A stretch of DNA of 27,056 nucleotides, taken from the NCBI GenBank assembly GCA_037176905.1, contig JBBBWG010029198.1, positions 23,332-50,387 of the forward strand, read 5' to 3'. The stretch comes from Azolla pinnata. Lineage: Eukaryota > Streptophyta > Polypodiopsida > Salviniales > Salviniaceae. The notes beneath the pieces were generated by a model that was not told where the DNA came from, ran no database searches, and was given only the letters and a program-made list of their open reading frames with translations. This document shows, one piece after another, positions 11,240-22,062 of the stretch. How positions within the stretch are numbered: position 1 is the first letter of the stretch; each line of letters starts with the position of its first letter. Position numbers and translations under genes: made by a program.

Positions 11240-14111
11240 ATGGAGCCTCTCCCCTGCTCCTTCCTTCTTCTTTCTCTGCTTTGCTTGCTGATCCTCTGGC
11301 ACAGCCTCTGCTTTGTTTATGGTGCCCATGGAGCTTCCTCTCCTCCTCCTCCTTCCCCTTCTTCCTCTTTGCTCTGCTCTTCCATTGCTCTCCCATTGGG
11401 CTACCCTTGCACGGAGTTCACGGTAAGCATCCCTCTTTCCTCTCTCTTTTCTCCATGTCCCTGCCTGTTCTTTTCCTCCCCATTCGTTTTCCTGTTCTTG
11501 TAGGTCTAACAAGCTGAGGCATTCGCACGCACTCACACTTAAGAATGCATTCGCTCAAACTCGTGCGTAAGAATGCAGACATGAGTGCAATTGCTTTCAC
11601 GCAAACTCATACCTGAGAATGCAGACAAGTATACATAACCCATGCTCACATGCATGAGAATGCATGCATGCATGCATAATGCTGATGCTTGATAAACACA
11701 GTTGGCCTCAAAAGACGTTCAAATTAGTCCTCACATTGTTGAACCGGTTTAGAGGCAAGAAAACATTGAGATTCACAAGCTCATTCGAAATTATCCCTAG
11801 CCAGCCTTTCTTTTGCCATAATAGCAACACCCTATGGAAATTTTAGAGTCTTAAGTGAGTGATGTTTGCCAGTAAAGATTGAAGAACTCTTGCTACTGTC
11901 AGTCTGCCTTAACTGTCGATATAATCTGCGGGAAAGATGTTTTGATTATGAAGATGTTTAGCACAAGGCTTTGTTAAGTCGATATTGGAGAATTCTTTTA
12001 GTTCATACATGTAAATCGTTTCATTCTGGACAACTTATGATTTTTGTGCATCCGTGTTTGTGCGTTTGCAGACTATTACAAATGACGGTTTCATCCTTGG
12101 AGTCCAAAGAATCCCGTATGGTCGAGAAAATAGGAATATGGATACCTCAAGGCCACCTGTCTTTCTGCAACATGGATTGTTCACGGTTAGTGAAATTGTT
12201 TTTCCATCATGGTTGGTTTTTAGTAGCAAGCAGGACCGAAGGAAGTTTGCAGGCAAGCAATAAAAACCTGTGCCCACTGGATTAACACTGTTTATTATTT
12301 TCCTATGTTTTGATAGGGAGGTGAAGCATGGTTCTTGAATGATCCAGATCAATCTCTAGGCTTCATACTTGCAGATGCAGGTTTCGATGTGTGGGTGGGT
12401 AATGTTCGAGGCACGCAGAGTAGCAGGGGGCATGTGTACTTTTCTAAGGATTCCAAGGTGAGGTTGCTTTTTTGCTCTCACATTCAAAATCAAATATTGC
12501 TTCAAAGGTCCTCTTTATCTGAATATTTATGTTTCATGGTTACAGGAAATGTGGGATTGGAGTTTGGATGAGCTAGCAGCTCATGATTTGCCTGCAATGG
12601 TGGAGCTCGTTTACAGTATTACCAATTCTCAAGTCTTTTACGTTGGCTATTCTCAGGTGTTAGTTTGCCTTCTCATTCAACAGACTGTAATGAATATATA
12701 ATCAAAACCACATGAAAGCAAATTGCGGTAAATCGCTGCATCAGTTTTTGTATGCACACAGATCATTATACTAGTTGTGAAATATAAATGCTACTTAGTA
12801 GTAAAAAAGTAATCTATCATCTTCTCTAAGTGGCTCTAATGGGGGTGATTGAAGTGGTGATGCATTTTGCTAGGGAACTTCAATTGCACTAGCGGCATTC
12901 AGTGAAGGAAGGGCAACGAACAGGATCCGTGCAACAGTCTTACTGAGCCCTATTGCATACCTCGACAGAGCTTCTGGCCCCCTTGTAGAGTTAGGAAAGG
13001 ATTTGAAGATAGATAAAGTGAGTAAGCTTACTGATACAGTTATATATCTTTGCCATTTTTCTTTCTTTTTGGTTAAGACCATGTATTACTTCTCCAAATT
13101 GCATGCTCTATCACAATGTTCATCGGTAAGGTTTTTGAACATCAAGAATCCCTACTGAATTCTGTGATTTATCTATAATTCTCTCTCTCTCCCTCTCTCT
13201 CTTCTCTAATTCTTAACAAACATGTCAAATGCAGGTCCTTGACCGTTTGGGAATTCAGGAACTGAATTTAGAAAGGTGAGGCTTTGGTATATGGGCAGTG
13301 CTCTCTGTGTGTTCATCGAAGGATGTTTAGCATGGAGCTTTGCTTGGAATGGGGAAGATGCTCACTCAGCATATGTTCCTTCTTGGCCAACAGGAAACCT
13401 ATGATAGACATTGCCAATCGCATCTGCGCTTCGAAGAAGATGATATGTTCTGATGTGATCAAGATGGCTGGAGGTTAGTGAAATTAGATCTGCTGCATGG
13501 TGGGGGTTGTTTTTCCGAAGCAGAGCTGGAATTAAAAGTGTGCCAAAAACTGACGCAGGGGTCGGGTGCTGCTTCAACAACTCGAGGGTGCCGTATTACC
13601 TGAACTACCTGCCGCAGTCGACGAGTGCAAAGAACCTCGAGCATTACATTCAAAGTAAGCCTTGATCCTTCTCCCTTTTTTGTTATACCATGAATGCGGA
13701 GATTTCTTCAATCTTGGAATGGGGGAGAGAGAGGCTAGCAGCTCTACTAGCTAAAGAAATGTTTGTGGGCTGATTTCATCGCCGCTTTTGGCAGTGTCGA
13801 GGAACGGAACGTTCAGCAAATTCGACTACGGAGCTCAGGGTAATCGAGCAAAGTATGGCACCGATGTTGCGCCTCCGTATAACGTTTCTAACATCCCACG
13901 GGGCTTCCCGATGCTGCTAGTACACGGAGGTAAAGACACGTTATCTGCGCCAGAAGATGTCGAGAGATTGCTCAGGCTGCTCCCCTGCAAGACCGAGCTC
14001 CTGTACATCGAGCCTTACGCTCATTTCGACTTCGTCTTTGGCACGAAAGCCAAGGCCGATCTGTACGATGATGTGGTCACTTATTTGAATAAGAAGAAGA
14101 AGAGCTTATAG
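11240..14111 (+). CDS. acid lipase, lysosomal/gastric type, secreted (copy 1)
   Basis: Alpha/beta-hydrolase that should hydrolyse triacylglycerols or sterol esters in the secretory pathway, vacuole or apoplast. Exons: 11240-11422, 12072-12185, 12317-12457, 12546-12656, 12874-13017, 13235-13275, 13394-13473, 13559-13654, 13795-14111; 1227 nt, 408 aa, the usual size. Residues 1-30 form a hydrophobic signal peptide, followed by a Ser/Pro stretch. The N-terminal AB-hydrolase-associated lipase region (YPCTEFT...[13 protein letters not shown]) leads to FLQHGLF and [10 protein letters not shown]. The nucleophile elbow is GYSQG, where close relatives carry GHSQG. The acid is in GGKDTL and the catalytic His in [10 protein letters not shown]. 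Sequons NGT and NVS are present. Frame and splice sites are intact. It converges on a paralogue with the same exon plan. The substrate is inferred from family only. Confidence 0.93.
11520..11685. repeat. GAATGCA/CATGCATG-rich stretch in lipase 1 intron 1
   Basis: Degenerate AAGAATGCAGACATGAG-like units about 45 bp apart, followed by four CATG words at 11658-11677. It lies in the first intron of the plus-strand lipase and is probably a decayed minisatellite. Confidence 0.6.
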
Positions 14112-14970
14112 CAACAAAAAAAAGAACACACAATTCACTGCCTACTCGATAAGCTTAACAACGGAAGAAATACGTAAAAGAAAGAAAAATCCGTCGCTTG
14201 CATCAAATCAAATCATCAATTGATCGAATCATCGAACGGAAATAGCACTTTACCTTGCATGCATTCGGCTTACAATCGCGTGCAAGGTCTGCTTAGATCG
14301 GATGCAGACCTTCCAAATACATGCTTTTTGGTTTAAAAATATGAGATTTAAAATAAGAATCTGAAGTACATCAGCAAATACTTGCTAAATTCCATAGGTT
14401 CATTAACTGCAAGATCGATCGATATGTTTCAAAACTGTAAAACCAATCCAACATTCTTTCCTACAATAATGTTTATGGAGTTCCACTTTGATGAGTTTGA
14501 ATGATGAGTATTCGATATTACATGGGCAATATGCCTTAGATTCAAAACCTCAACAGTGAGAATTGACAAATACGTGAAATCAAGTTACAAAAACATAAAA
14601 CCTTAACGAATTTCACTTATGATGGGTTGAAAAATAATCTGGAATTCAATATTACATGGGCAATACATGAATAGCACCAAGCAAAACAATACTACTTGGA
14701 ATCGTGAGTCCAGGGTTTGCAAGGATGATTTGTTCCCCTTTGTTCAAGAGGGTAAAAATAAAGAGAGACACATACAACCAAATCAGGGGTTTCGCATAAT
14801 GTATAATCTAAGTCTGTCAATGAGAGATCTACCAATAATTTTTACAACATCGATCTGGGGACATCAGGCACTACTAGCTTAGATCCATCTATTTATACAC
14901 AAGACTTTCACATGATATAGCCACAAGCGCAAGCATGCATTGGGGATCAGATGAATCACATCATACCATA
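14112..14970. other. spacer between convergent lipases
   Basis: Contains the 3' UTRs of both lipase genes, which run toward each other. An AATAAA hexamer is at about 14756 on the plus strand. No open frame here has family resemblance. Overlapping 3' ends are possible but cannot be shown from sequence. Confidence 0.5.
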
Positions 14971-17900
14971 TCATCGATGATCTAAAGGATGCAGCATCTT
15001 ATTTGATCTGAAGAACTCGATGACGAAGCTGTACAGATCGATGCTGGCACTGGTGCTGAGGACGAAGTCAAGGTGGGCATAATCCTCGAGGTACAAGATC
15101 TGTACATTGCAAGACAACTGCCCAAAGAGCTTGAGGACGTCTGTTGGGTCGGACAACGTGTCCCTGCCTCCAAATGCAATGAACAGAGGGAATTCGCTAG
15201 GGATCTTGGAGACATCATATGCTGGCGGCACACCGCTACCATAATGTATCAGGTTTCTGATGGGCCCATAATCAAACTTGCTGAATGTACCCTTCCTTAT
15301 CACTGCAAATACAGAATGAAAAAGAAAAGAACAGCAGACATCAATTATATAAACCCTGAACCCAAATGGGAACATTAACTCAGGTAGCTTGCTGTTTCTT
15401 TAAATGCTTCAAAAAGCAACTAAAGAAACCTCTACATGGGTGAAAGCACGAGAATGGTAAACATTAACTCAACCAATTAAGGGGTTCATTAGCTATTTCA
15501 AATATGGGAGGCTGGAGCTAATCGGCATATTCTCGAGGATGTATGTAAGCAAGCTTCCTTTTTATGATGAAATTTCTACAAATGTTGTAAATCATATTTC
15601 ACCTACTAGTTGATTTTTATAGTAGCTAATTCAATCCAATGGTGTAAATGAAAACTTCTTGAAAGCTGATTAGTTATGCTTTTCAGAAGCCATCTGTGTT
15701 CCCGCTCTCATGCTTTCTCACCCAAATCTTAAAACTTCCCCCTCCCTCCTCTAAATGCATTTTAGCACCCACCTGATGAAAGATATATCGTGCTCTTTCT
15801 TCTATACCGAACAATGAAAAACCTATGTGAGAAATGGTTTTTATGGAAAGAATAGGGATAAATATACATCCCTTCACACCTTCCTATGACATACTGAACC
15901 ACCTGAAAAACAATATCAGGTCCTCTTCTTCTATGTGAAACAATGAAATCTCATGTGAGAACCGTTATACAATTGGACAATTTATGCATACATGACAGAA
16001 AGAAGTTTGGGGAAAAAAACGCCCTTAACAAGATGTGTTAATGAATGCCTTTTCCTTACTCTGGAAATAATGCTCGAGGTTCTTTGTCGATGATGGGTGC
16101 GGCTCATATTTAAGGTAAAACGGAAGCCGTGATTCATTGAAGCAGCAATTGGGTCCTACAAATGTGTAAACATGTCCAGATGGTGAACAAAACCATTTTA
16201 GAATGTTTAAGAGCTGGCATTAGTAATCAGCATTATGTGTTTGTATGTGTGGTTTTCATCATGAATTGACTATTATTTTTGTTGTTATGTTTTCAATCTA
16301 GCTCTTCTTTTGTTTGTACTCGATCACCTGTGATTGCAGATAGTAGGTCTCCACACATGCCCTCTTCCGTAGCACAGATCCGGTCGGCTAATACTACCGC
16401 AAAGTTGCTGAAATTAGAAAAAGGCATCGAAAAGATTTTAAAATGTGTTCGAAATGATTACACATGAATTTGTCAGACGCTTTAATATTACTCCGAAACA
16501 TTATATTAGGTTTAGTTTCTCATCAATTCCTTTACCCCTACTTCCATCAGATCATTTATATGCATATAGGACAATAAATGATGTTTCTTAGTGGCGGATA
16601 TTATTATAGATTTTCCCCAAATATAAATGGTCTCTGCTCTTCTTCCTCGTGGAGGATCAGTATTTGCCTAACCTTCGAAAATTCATTTGATGAATCCCCG
16701 CACTTTTGACAAACTGCCATATAATCAGAAAGAGAAGTAATGAGATATGTAGATCTCTCCCAACACATAGTATCTAGTCTTCTTAACCTAGAGATGTATT
16801 CACAAGCACCATAATGCTGCATTACTTCAGCAACATTAACAACATTACAGTGCTTTCATCCCTCTCAAGATGAGGATAAAGCCAAACTTGTTTCAGTGAT
16901 ATTTAACACACATGCATTAGAAGAACAGAGGCAAAATGAAACAAAATGCAACGATACATGTACATAGAGTTGGGAACCCACACCTTGTCGATTTGCAAGT
17001 TAACAGCAGTACGAATGAATTGAGAAGTTATATTTGAAAGGAAGGCTATAGGGCTCAATAGGGCAGCTGCAGAGACCATTTTTGTTACTCTTTCACCTGT
17101 TAATGATGCTAGAGCAATCAATGTACCCTGGAAAAAAAAATAATAACATTTAAAAAAATGTGTGTGTAACCTACTGATATGAATTCAGAATGAATAGCAG
17201 AAACTTTTTGACCCCTCCATATATCAATCCTAAGCCATTTCTGAAATTTCAACGTTCCTCACCCAGACTCTAAGACACCCCCAGGACCCATATAACGTGA
17301 AGATTCTATTCCAAAACTGAATACAAGCAATGAAATATGAGAATCTCTCATTTTAGCCGACCATTTGAATCTCCTTGCAGGACCATTATAGAGCAGTTCC
17401 ATCCTTCCCATTGATTAAGAAAGAATGAGAAAACAAAATGAAAGCACGATTCAACTTTAACCTGAGAATGCCCAACATAATAGATCTGAGACTGTGTAAC
17501 ATTATAAACAAGCTCCAGCATTGCTGGGAGATCATGGCCTGCAAGTTCTTCCCAACTCCAATTCCAAAACTCCTGGGGGGATAAAAAGGGAAGAAAAAAA
17601 AAGTTACAAAAGGTAAGAGACAACCGTGGAATTCATGAGAGAAATGAGAAGCCGTTTTTCAATACTTGAAATATGGTCGCTATATAGTATTCCAGGTATA
17701 AGCCACAAAAGACGGAGAAATAACATAGATCTTTTCAATACATGCAATACATGGACATACACACATGCATATGTATTCATGACTAAGTCATATGAATTCG
17801 AATCATAAAACGAACATATGGAAACAAATAAGACCTTTGAATGCTTGGACATCGAAATATGTCCATGGCTCCACCGTGTACCACGGATGTTACCAACCCA

Positions 17901-19727
17901 TACATCAAAACCTGCATCTGCAAGGAGAAACCCCAAAGATTCTTCCACTGTGTTCTCAAACCATGTGTCACCAGCCTATTAAGGTATACAGAGACAAGAA
18001 GGTAATTTTTCCTTAGAGAAATAAAATTTCAAAAGAATAGCGGAAAGCATGCGATAAATATGAATAAACCATGAAATACGGCTTCAAACTATATATGCGT
18101 AAAAAGATGCAATAAATATGTATGACGGATGTGACGAGTATACAAGCAACCAACCATGAACTATGTATGCATAAATCATCTTTGAATATTCAGAAAATCA
18201 TGTTATGTTTAGGAAAACCGTGTTGAATGAGCTGAAGAAATATTAAGAATGGGCAAACCACGAAGCACCACCCATGCATGCACACACAGAGTATGTGTAC
18301 TAGATATGCGCAAGTATGAACAACCCATGTAAGGAGTATGCATAGACCATATACCAAGTAGCATAAACCAGGTACTAAGTAATGCACAATTCATCTAAGT
18401 AGCTGGCTACGTACTATGCACAAATCATGTATCATGTAAACACAAACCATCTAATTACTATGCATAAACTGGCTAGTCAGTATGCACAATCCATATGCCA
18501 AGTAGGCACATAGTCTTATCCATGCCTTGTGCACTTTATCTTCTAACCTGGAATAAACCATGTTGTAAAAACACAGGTGGCCCTGGGAAAACCATACTCC
18601 TATCATGTCTACTCGAGATCCTTTGTACTCCAAGAATGTACCCATCATCTGTAGTGGTCTGAAAAAAAATTTACCAAAAGACAAACCGAGTTAGAACCCT
18701 GATTCGATACAAATTTCTTCTGATCCGTTCTCACTCAGTGTATACTAAAGATGAATTTCCCGTTGCATAACACGTTGACAGGTTGATCATTCTTTGAGAA
18801 GATTTCATTAATAGAAATTACTGGATCTTAAGGGAATATCTGCTTGCTCTGAAGATTTGGAAGGACTAATTATGATACTTTCAAGATTTTCAAGGGTCTA
18901 CGAAACCTGAATTCCTAGACGTTTTCTACTGCAATGCCACGAGGTTCCTGCTTATATGTTCTTGAGACTCAACAGTGACGATCGTGATGTAGCTAATACG
19001 GATTTATTTAATGTTCATGTCCTTCTACTATGACATCTGATCCATTACATACATGCTATACGCAGGTAATGATTATACTATCTATCAGGTTCCGCCTCTT
19101 CTTAAATAAATCTTCTTTCATCATGATCTTCATCTTCCTTAATCTGTATGCTACTAGAAACACGAGAAAACAGATCGTATGTACTGATTGATCAATCAAT
19201 TAAGCAAGCGAATGGCGCGCATCTTCTGCCTGAATCGGAGGATTGTGGCTGGTAGAAAATCCGATTTTCTCAGCGGATTCTGAACTCTTTGTTCAAATTG
19301 TTCGCTCATTAGATCATCGATTCTTATTTGTTCGTAGTTGACATGCACGTGCAGGGCAGGGAACAAGCCATGAGTCGGAGAAACGGGCAGTAAGAGATGA
19401 AGAAGGAAACACAGGGATTACAAAAAGAAAAGGGACGAGATAAGAAGAGGAGGAGGAGGAGGAGGAAGAAGAAGAAGAAGTGGGCCGATTCCCATGGAAA
19501 ACCGAGATAGAAAAGGATGGGAAAGCCAAGCACACACAGAGAGAGAGATGGAGATTTCTCACAGTGTATTCGATGCAGGGGTAGCCTAGAGGCAGGATAA
19601 GAGCAGAGCAGAGACCATCATTGGAACTGTCTTCCTTGGCAGACGAAGCTCCATGGAAGAAGCACAAGGAGCAGAAGAAGAGGAAGAAGAAGAGGAAGGA
19701 GCAGAAGAGCAGCGGAGGAAATCCCAT
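14971..19727 (-). CDS. acid lipase, lysosomal/gastric type, secreted (copy 2)
   Basis: Paralogue of the plus-strand lipase and expected to catalyse the same ester hydrolysis. Exons in transcript order: 19727-19563, 18658-18548, 17975-17835, 17572-17462, 17127-16984, 16852-16788, 16407-16328, 16155-16060, 15302-14971; 1245 nt, 414 aa. Residues 1-30 are a Phe/Leu-rich signal peptide. YPCIEYT...TDDGYILGVQRI, FLQHGLF, DVWVGNIRGT and WNWSWEELAGHDLPAM follow. The nucleophile elbow is the classic GHSQG, split by an intron after Gln. GPNCCFN, GGRDTL (Asp) and DYAHLDFVLS (His) complete the triad. Exon 6 is the weakest part: the only acceptor keeping frame gives eight more codons than copy 1. Sequons NVT and NIT are present. 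Introns hold CTT-rich and TATGCATAAACCATG-like repeats. It looks functional. Confidence 0.92.
18090..18530. repeat. degenerate minisatellite in lipase 2 intron 2
   Basis: Units of roughly 25-35 bp, of the kind GTATGCATAAACCATGTA or AGTATGCACAATCCAT, recur about a dozen times with many substitutions. On the minus strand one frame reads a monotonous series of YLVYGLC-like heptads, which shows periodicity rather than a protein. It lies wholly within the intron between coding exons 2 and 3 of the minus-strand lipase. Confidence 0.75.
19450..19482. repeat. GGA/GAA microsatellite in lipase 2 intron 1
   Basis: About six AGG units followed by five GAA/AAG units (CCT then CTT on the transcribed strand). 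It is a pyrimidine tract inside the first intron, 80 bp from the donor site. Confidence 0.85.
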
Positions 19728-19806
19728 GGAATCTCGCGCTCGCTCTTCTGCGATGATTTCTGTGTCAGAGAAGAAGAAACAGAAGAAGAAGAAGAAGAAG
19801 AAGAAG
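19653..19806. repeat. GAA-rich tracts over lipase 2 start
   Basis: Between 19669 and 19705, GAA/GGA units encode the Phe/Leu-rich signal peptide of the minus-strand lipase. Between 19767 and 19806, a longer GAA run (CTT on the coding strand) forms its probable 5' leader. The leader resembles the TTC-rich leader of CKS1. Confidence 0.7.
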
Positions 19807-20127
19807 CTTTTCCTTATGGATATAGACCTGTAGTTCCTTCATTTCACAAATCTAGCCCCTTCTCTTTCAATTAGTAACAACAAGAATCACAACTCTTTCT
19901 CTCATTGATTTTTTCCATTCAATCTGTATGTAAATCGGAGAAAAGCCCATTCCAGATCACACCCTGAGTGCAAGCGATCCTCTCATCTCATCTCAAGGAA
20001 TGAATTGAATGAATGAATCGAATGAATTGAATGAATGAATCTTGTGTAGAAGAAGAAGAAGAAGGAAGCGTTCATTCTTGCCACAAATCGCCCACAAGTC
20101 GGAGCAGCCATGGAAGCTTAGGGTAGA

Positions 20128-20148
20128 TTTAGGGTTTAGGGTTTAGGG
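20128..20148. repeat. short interstitial telomere run (TTTAGGG)3
   Basis: Three perfect TTTAGGG units, with a degenerate unit just upstream (TTAGGGTAGA). This is the plant-type telomere word. The run lies about 400 bp upstream of the minus-strand lipase start, so it could act as a telo-box in its promoter or be a repair scar. Confidence 0.9.
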
Positions 20149-20335
20149 TTCAGGAGCGCCTGTGCAGACAGAAACTCCGCTGGTAAATGGAGAAGAAGAC
20201 AGTCCGTCCAGTTCGCCTGCCTGCCTGCTTCCCCGCCTTCAATGCCTTCCTTGAATGAATGCATATATGGATTGGATGCTTCGGAACTGCAGATGCATGT
20301 CTTCTTTTGTGGATCATCGATCCCTTTCTTCAGAT

Positions 20336-20420
20336 TCATGTGATGCTGATGATGATGCTGATGCTGATGATGATGATGATGCTGATGCTGATGATGATGC
20401 TGATATTGATGCTGATGATG

Positions 20421-20452
<32 letters not shown>

Positions 20453-20485
20453 GATGATGATGATGATGGTGCTGATGCTGATGCT

Positions 20486-20516
<31 letters not shown>

Positions 20517-20523
20517 ATGATGC
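20336..20523. repeat. GAT/GCT trinucleotide array
   Basis: About 60 trinucleotides, mostly GAT with interspersed GCT and a few GGT. All three plus frames are open (poly-Asp/Ala, poly-Met/Leu, and a third), and the minus strand reads poly-His/Gln. Openness in many frames is expected from the repeat and does not support a gene. It lies 610-800 bp upstream of the lipase 2 start. Confidence 0.95.
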
Positions 20524-20730
20524 AGAAGAGGAATGGTTCGTTTCAAGAGGAGATTAGGGTTTTTACATTCTCAGAAACAGGAAAGATCCTGAACAGGGTT
20601 GCATCCCCACCTTCTGCACATGGCAAAGCTGAAGAAGAACACATTCCATTCATTGCCTGATGTATAAGCAGCACTATCAGCTCCAGGGCAACAGCTTAGT
20701 ATCTATCTCTTCCAATGGGAGACCACTTTA

Positions 20731-20754
20731 CTGTTTGTTTGTTTGTTTGTTTGT
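20731..20754. repeat. TTTG microsatellite
   Basis: Five to six TTTG units (GTTTGTTTGTTTG...). Simple repeat in the spacer. Confidence 0.9.
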
Positions 20755-20902
20755 TCTTCTCATGGAACTAACTCTCAGTAAAACACAGAAAGCACTGTTC
20801 ATTGTTTTGCTGCCAGATGGGTCTAGGAATGTGTGCACCATCAAGGCCTTAAGATAGAGATGGAAAGATTTGTACCTGCTTTTACTGCCGTGCCCGATTG
20901 CT

Positions 20903-21092
20903 GCTACGATTGAATTCATTGATGGGACCCTCTATCAGGTTCAGCTTTTCAGCAAGGCATGTGCTTGATTGAGTGTTTCAGCAAGGTATATGTGCTTGGG
21001 TATTTCAGCAAGGTATATGTGCTTTGCTACGATTGAGTTGATTGATGGAACCCTCTTATTAGGTTCAGCTTTTCAGCAAGGTATGTGCTTGG
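20903..21092. repeat. ~67-bp direct duplication plus TTTCAGCAAGG units
   Basis: GCTACGATTGARTT...GATGG...ACCCTCT...AGGTTCAGCTTTTCAGC occurs at about 20903-20970 and again at about 21026-21092, offset 123 bp. Between them, the shorter unit TTTCAGCAAGGTATATGTG repeats twice more. It is a small complex repeat of unknown origin. Confidence 0.8.
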
Positions 21093-22062
21093 AGATTTTC
21101 AGTAAAGCTCAAAAACTATGTCGCGAAGAATCCTTATCTAAGCCCCCAGCTCATCAAACTCAAGAGTTTGACATATAGTAGAGATTTTAGACTCGCAAAT
21201 GCTCCAAGAAAGACGATTTCCCGATAGTTTCGATGATCCCGATCGTATCTCAGCAGCTTACTATGTATGTGCCCTTTCTATGCAAAAACTGTCCCTTGTG
21301 TGAAGATCAATTTGATTTGTGGGCATGTCAACATGATTAAGAATCTGTATGTATCCACTTCCTATCTAGCACAGCCAACAGTAATAGGATGCCATTGGAA
21401 GATGATGAAGCAAGGACAAGGCTCAAGAAGGATATAGGATCTATGATACCTTGCATCAAACCATGTCTAATTGAAAACTGGTGAACCACGAGCTGAATCA
21501 ATGGTTTAGAAAGACGAGATGACACAATAGCCCACAGCTCGATCAGCAAGCTCAGCACATCCATTCGCTTAACCGAAAACTCTCCCAAACGACGAAAATA
21601 TAACACGATCAAATAGATTTGGCATGGGGCAGTGAAGCTTTACTTTTGAGATGAATGGAAACCCTAAGCGGAACATTTATTCTGAATGCTCAGGGTATGG
21701 TACACCAGAAGCATAAATGCAATATGGATGTTTTTCTAGTCATGCACAAACAGCAAAGAAAATCCTGTCAAGAGGACTAAGGAACCATGGCAAGAAAACA
21801 AGTCCCTTGAGCTGAAGCATGTATAGGGGAAAATAAGTACATTCTCCGGGGGGGAGGTTTGGAACTGTGTTTTGGTTTCCTATCGCCAAAGATAGATACA
21901 AAAGAAGTTTTGTATAAAAAAGGCTTTGCACTATAAAGATCTATCCAGACTCCCCGGAAGGCGGAAAAAAAAGTATATGAATTAGTTACAAATTACACCG
22001 TGGACATGGTGCACTGACCTAAAATCTGGCTATATTTGATTTGATAATTACAAGCGGAGTTC

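Larger units (their letters stand above)
19807..22062. other. spacer between lipase 2 and FZR
   Basis: Holds the lipase 2 promoter at left and the FZR 3' UTR at right. A minus-strand AATAAA at 21681-21676 lies about 380 bp past the FZR stop and could be its poly(A) signal. Otherwise it contains microsatellites and small duplications, listed separately. Open frames across 20136-20660 are products of the trinucleotide repeat; others match nothing I know. Confidence 0.5.

Noticed and set aside
11174-11600. Open frames on the minus strand opposite lipase exon 1
   Set aside because: Shadow of the Ser/Pro/Leu-rich signal region; the plus-strand frame has the signal peptide and splices cleanly to the lipase domain.
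20136-20660. Poly-His/Gln, poly-Asp/Ala and poly-Met open frames
   Set aside because: All arise from the GAT/GCT repeat, which is open in several frames at once; no conserved sequence flanks it.
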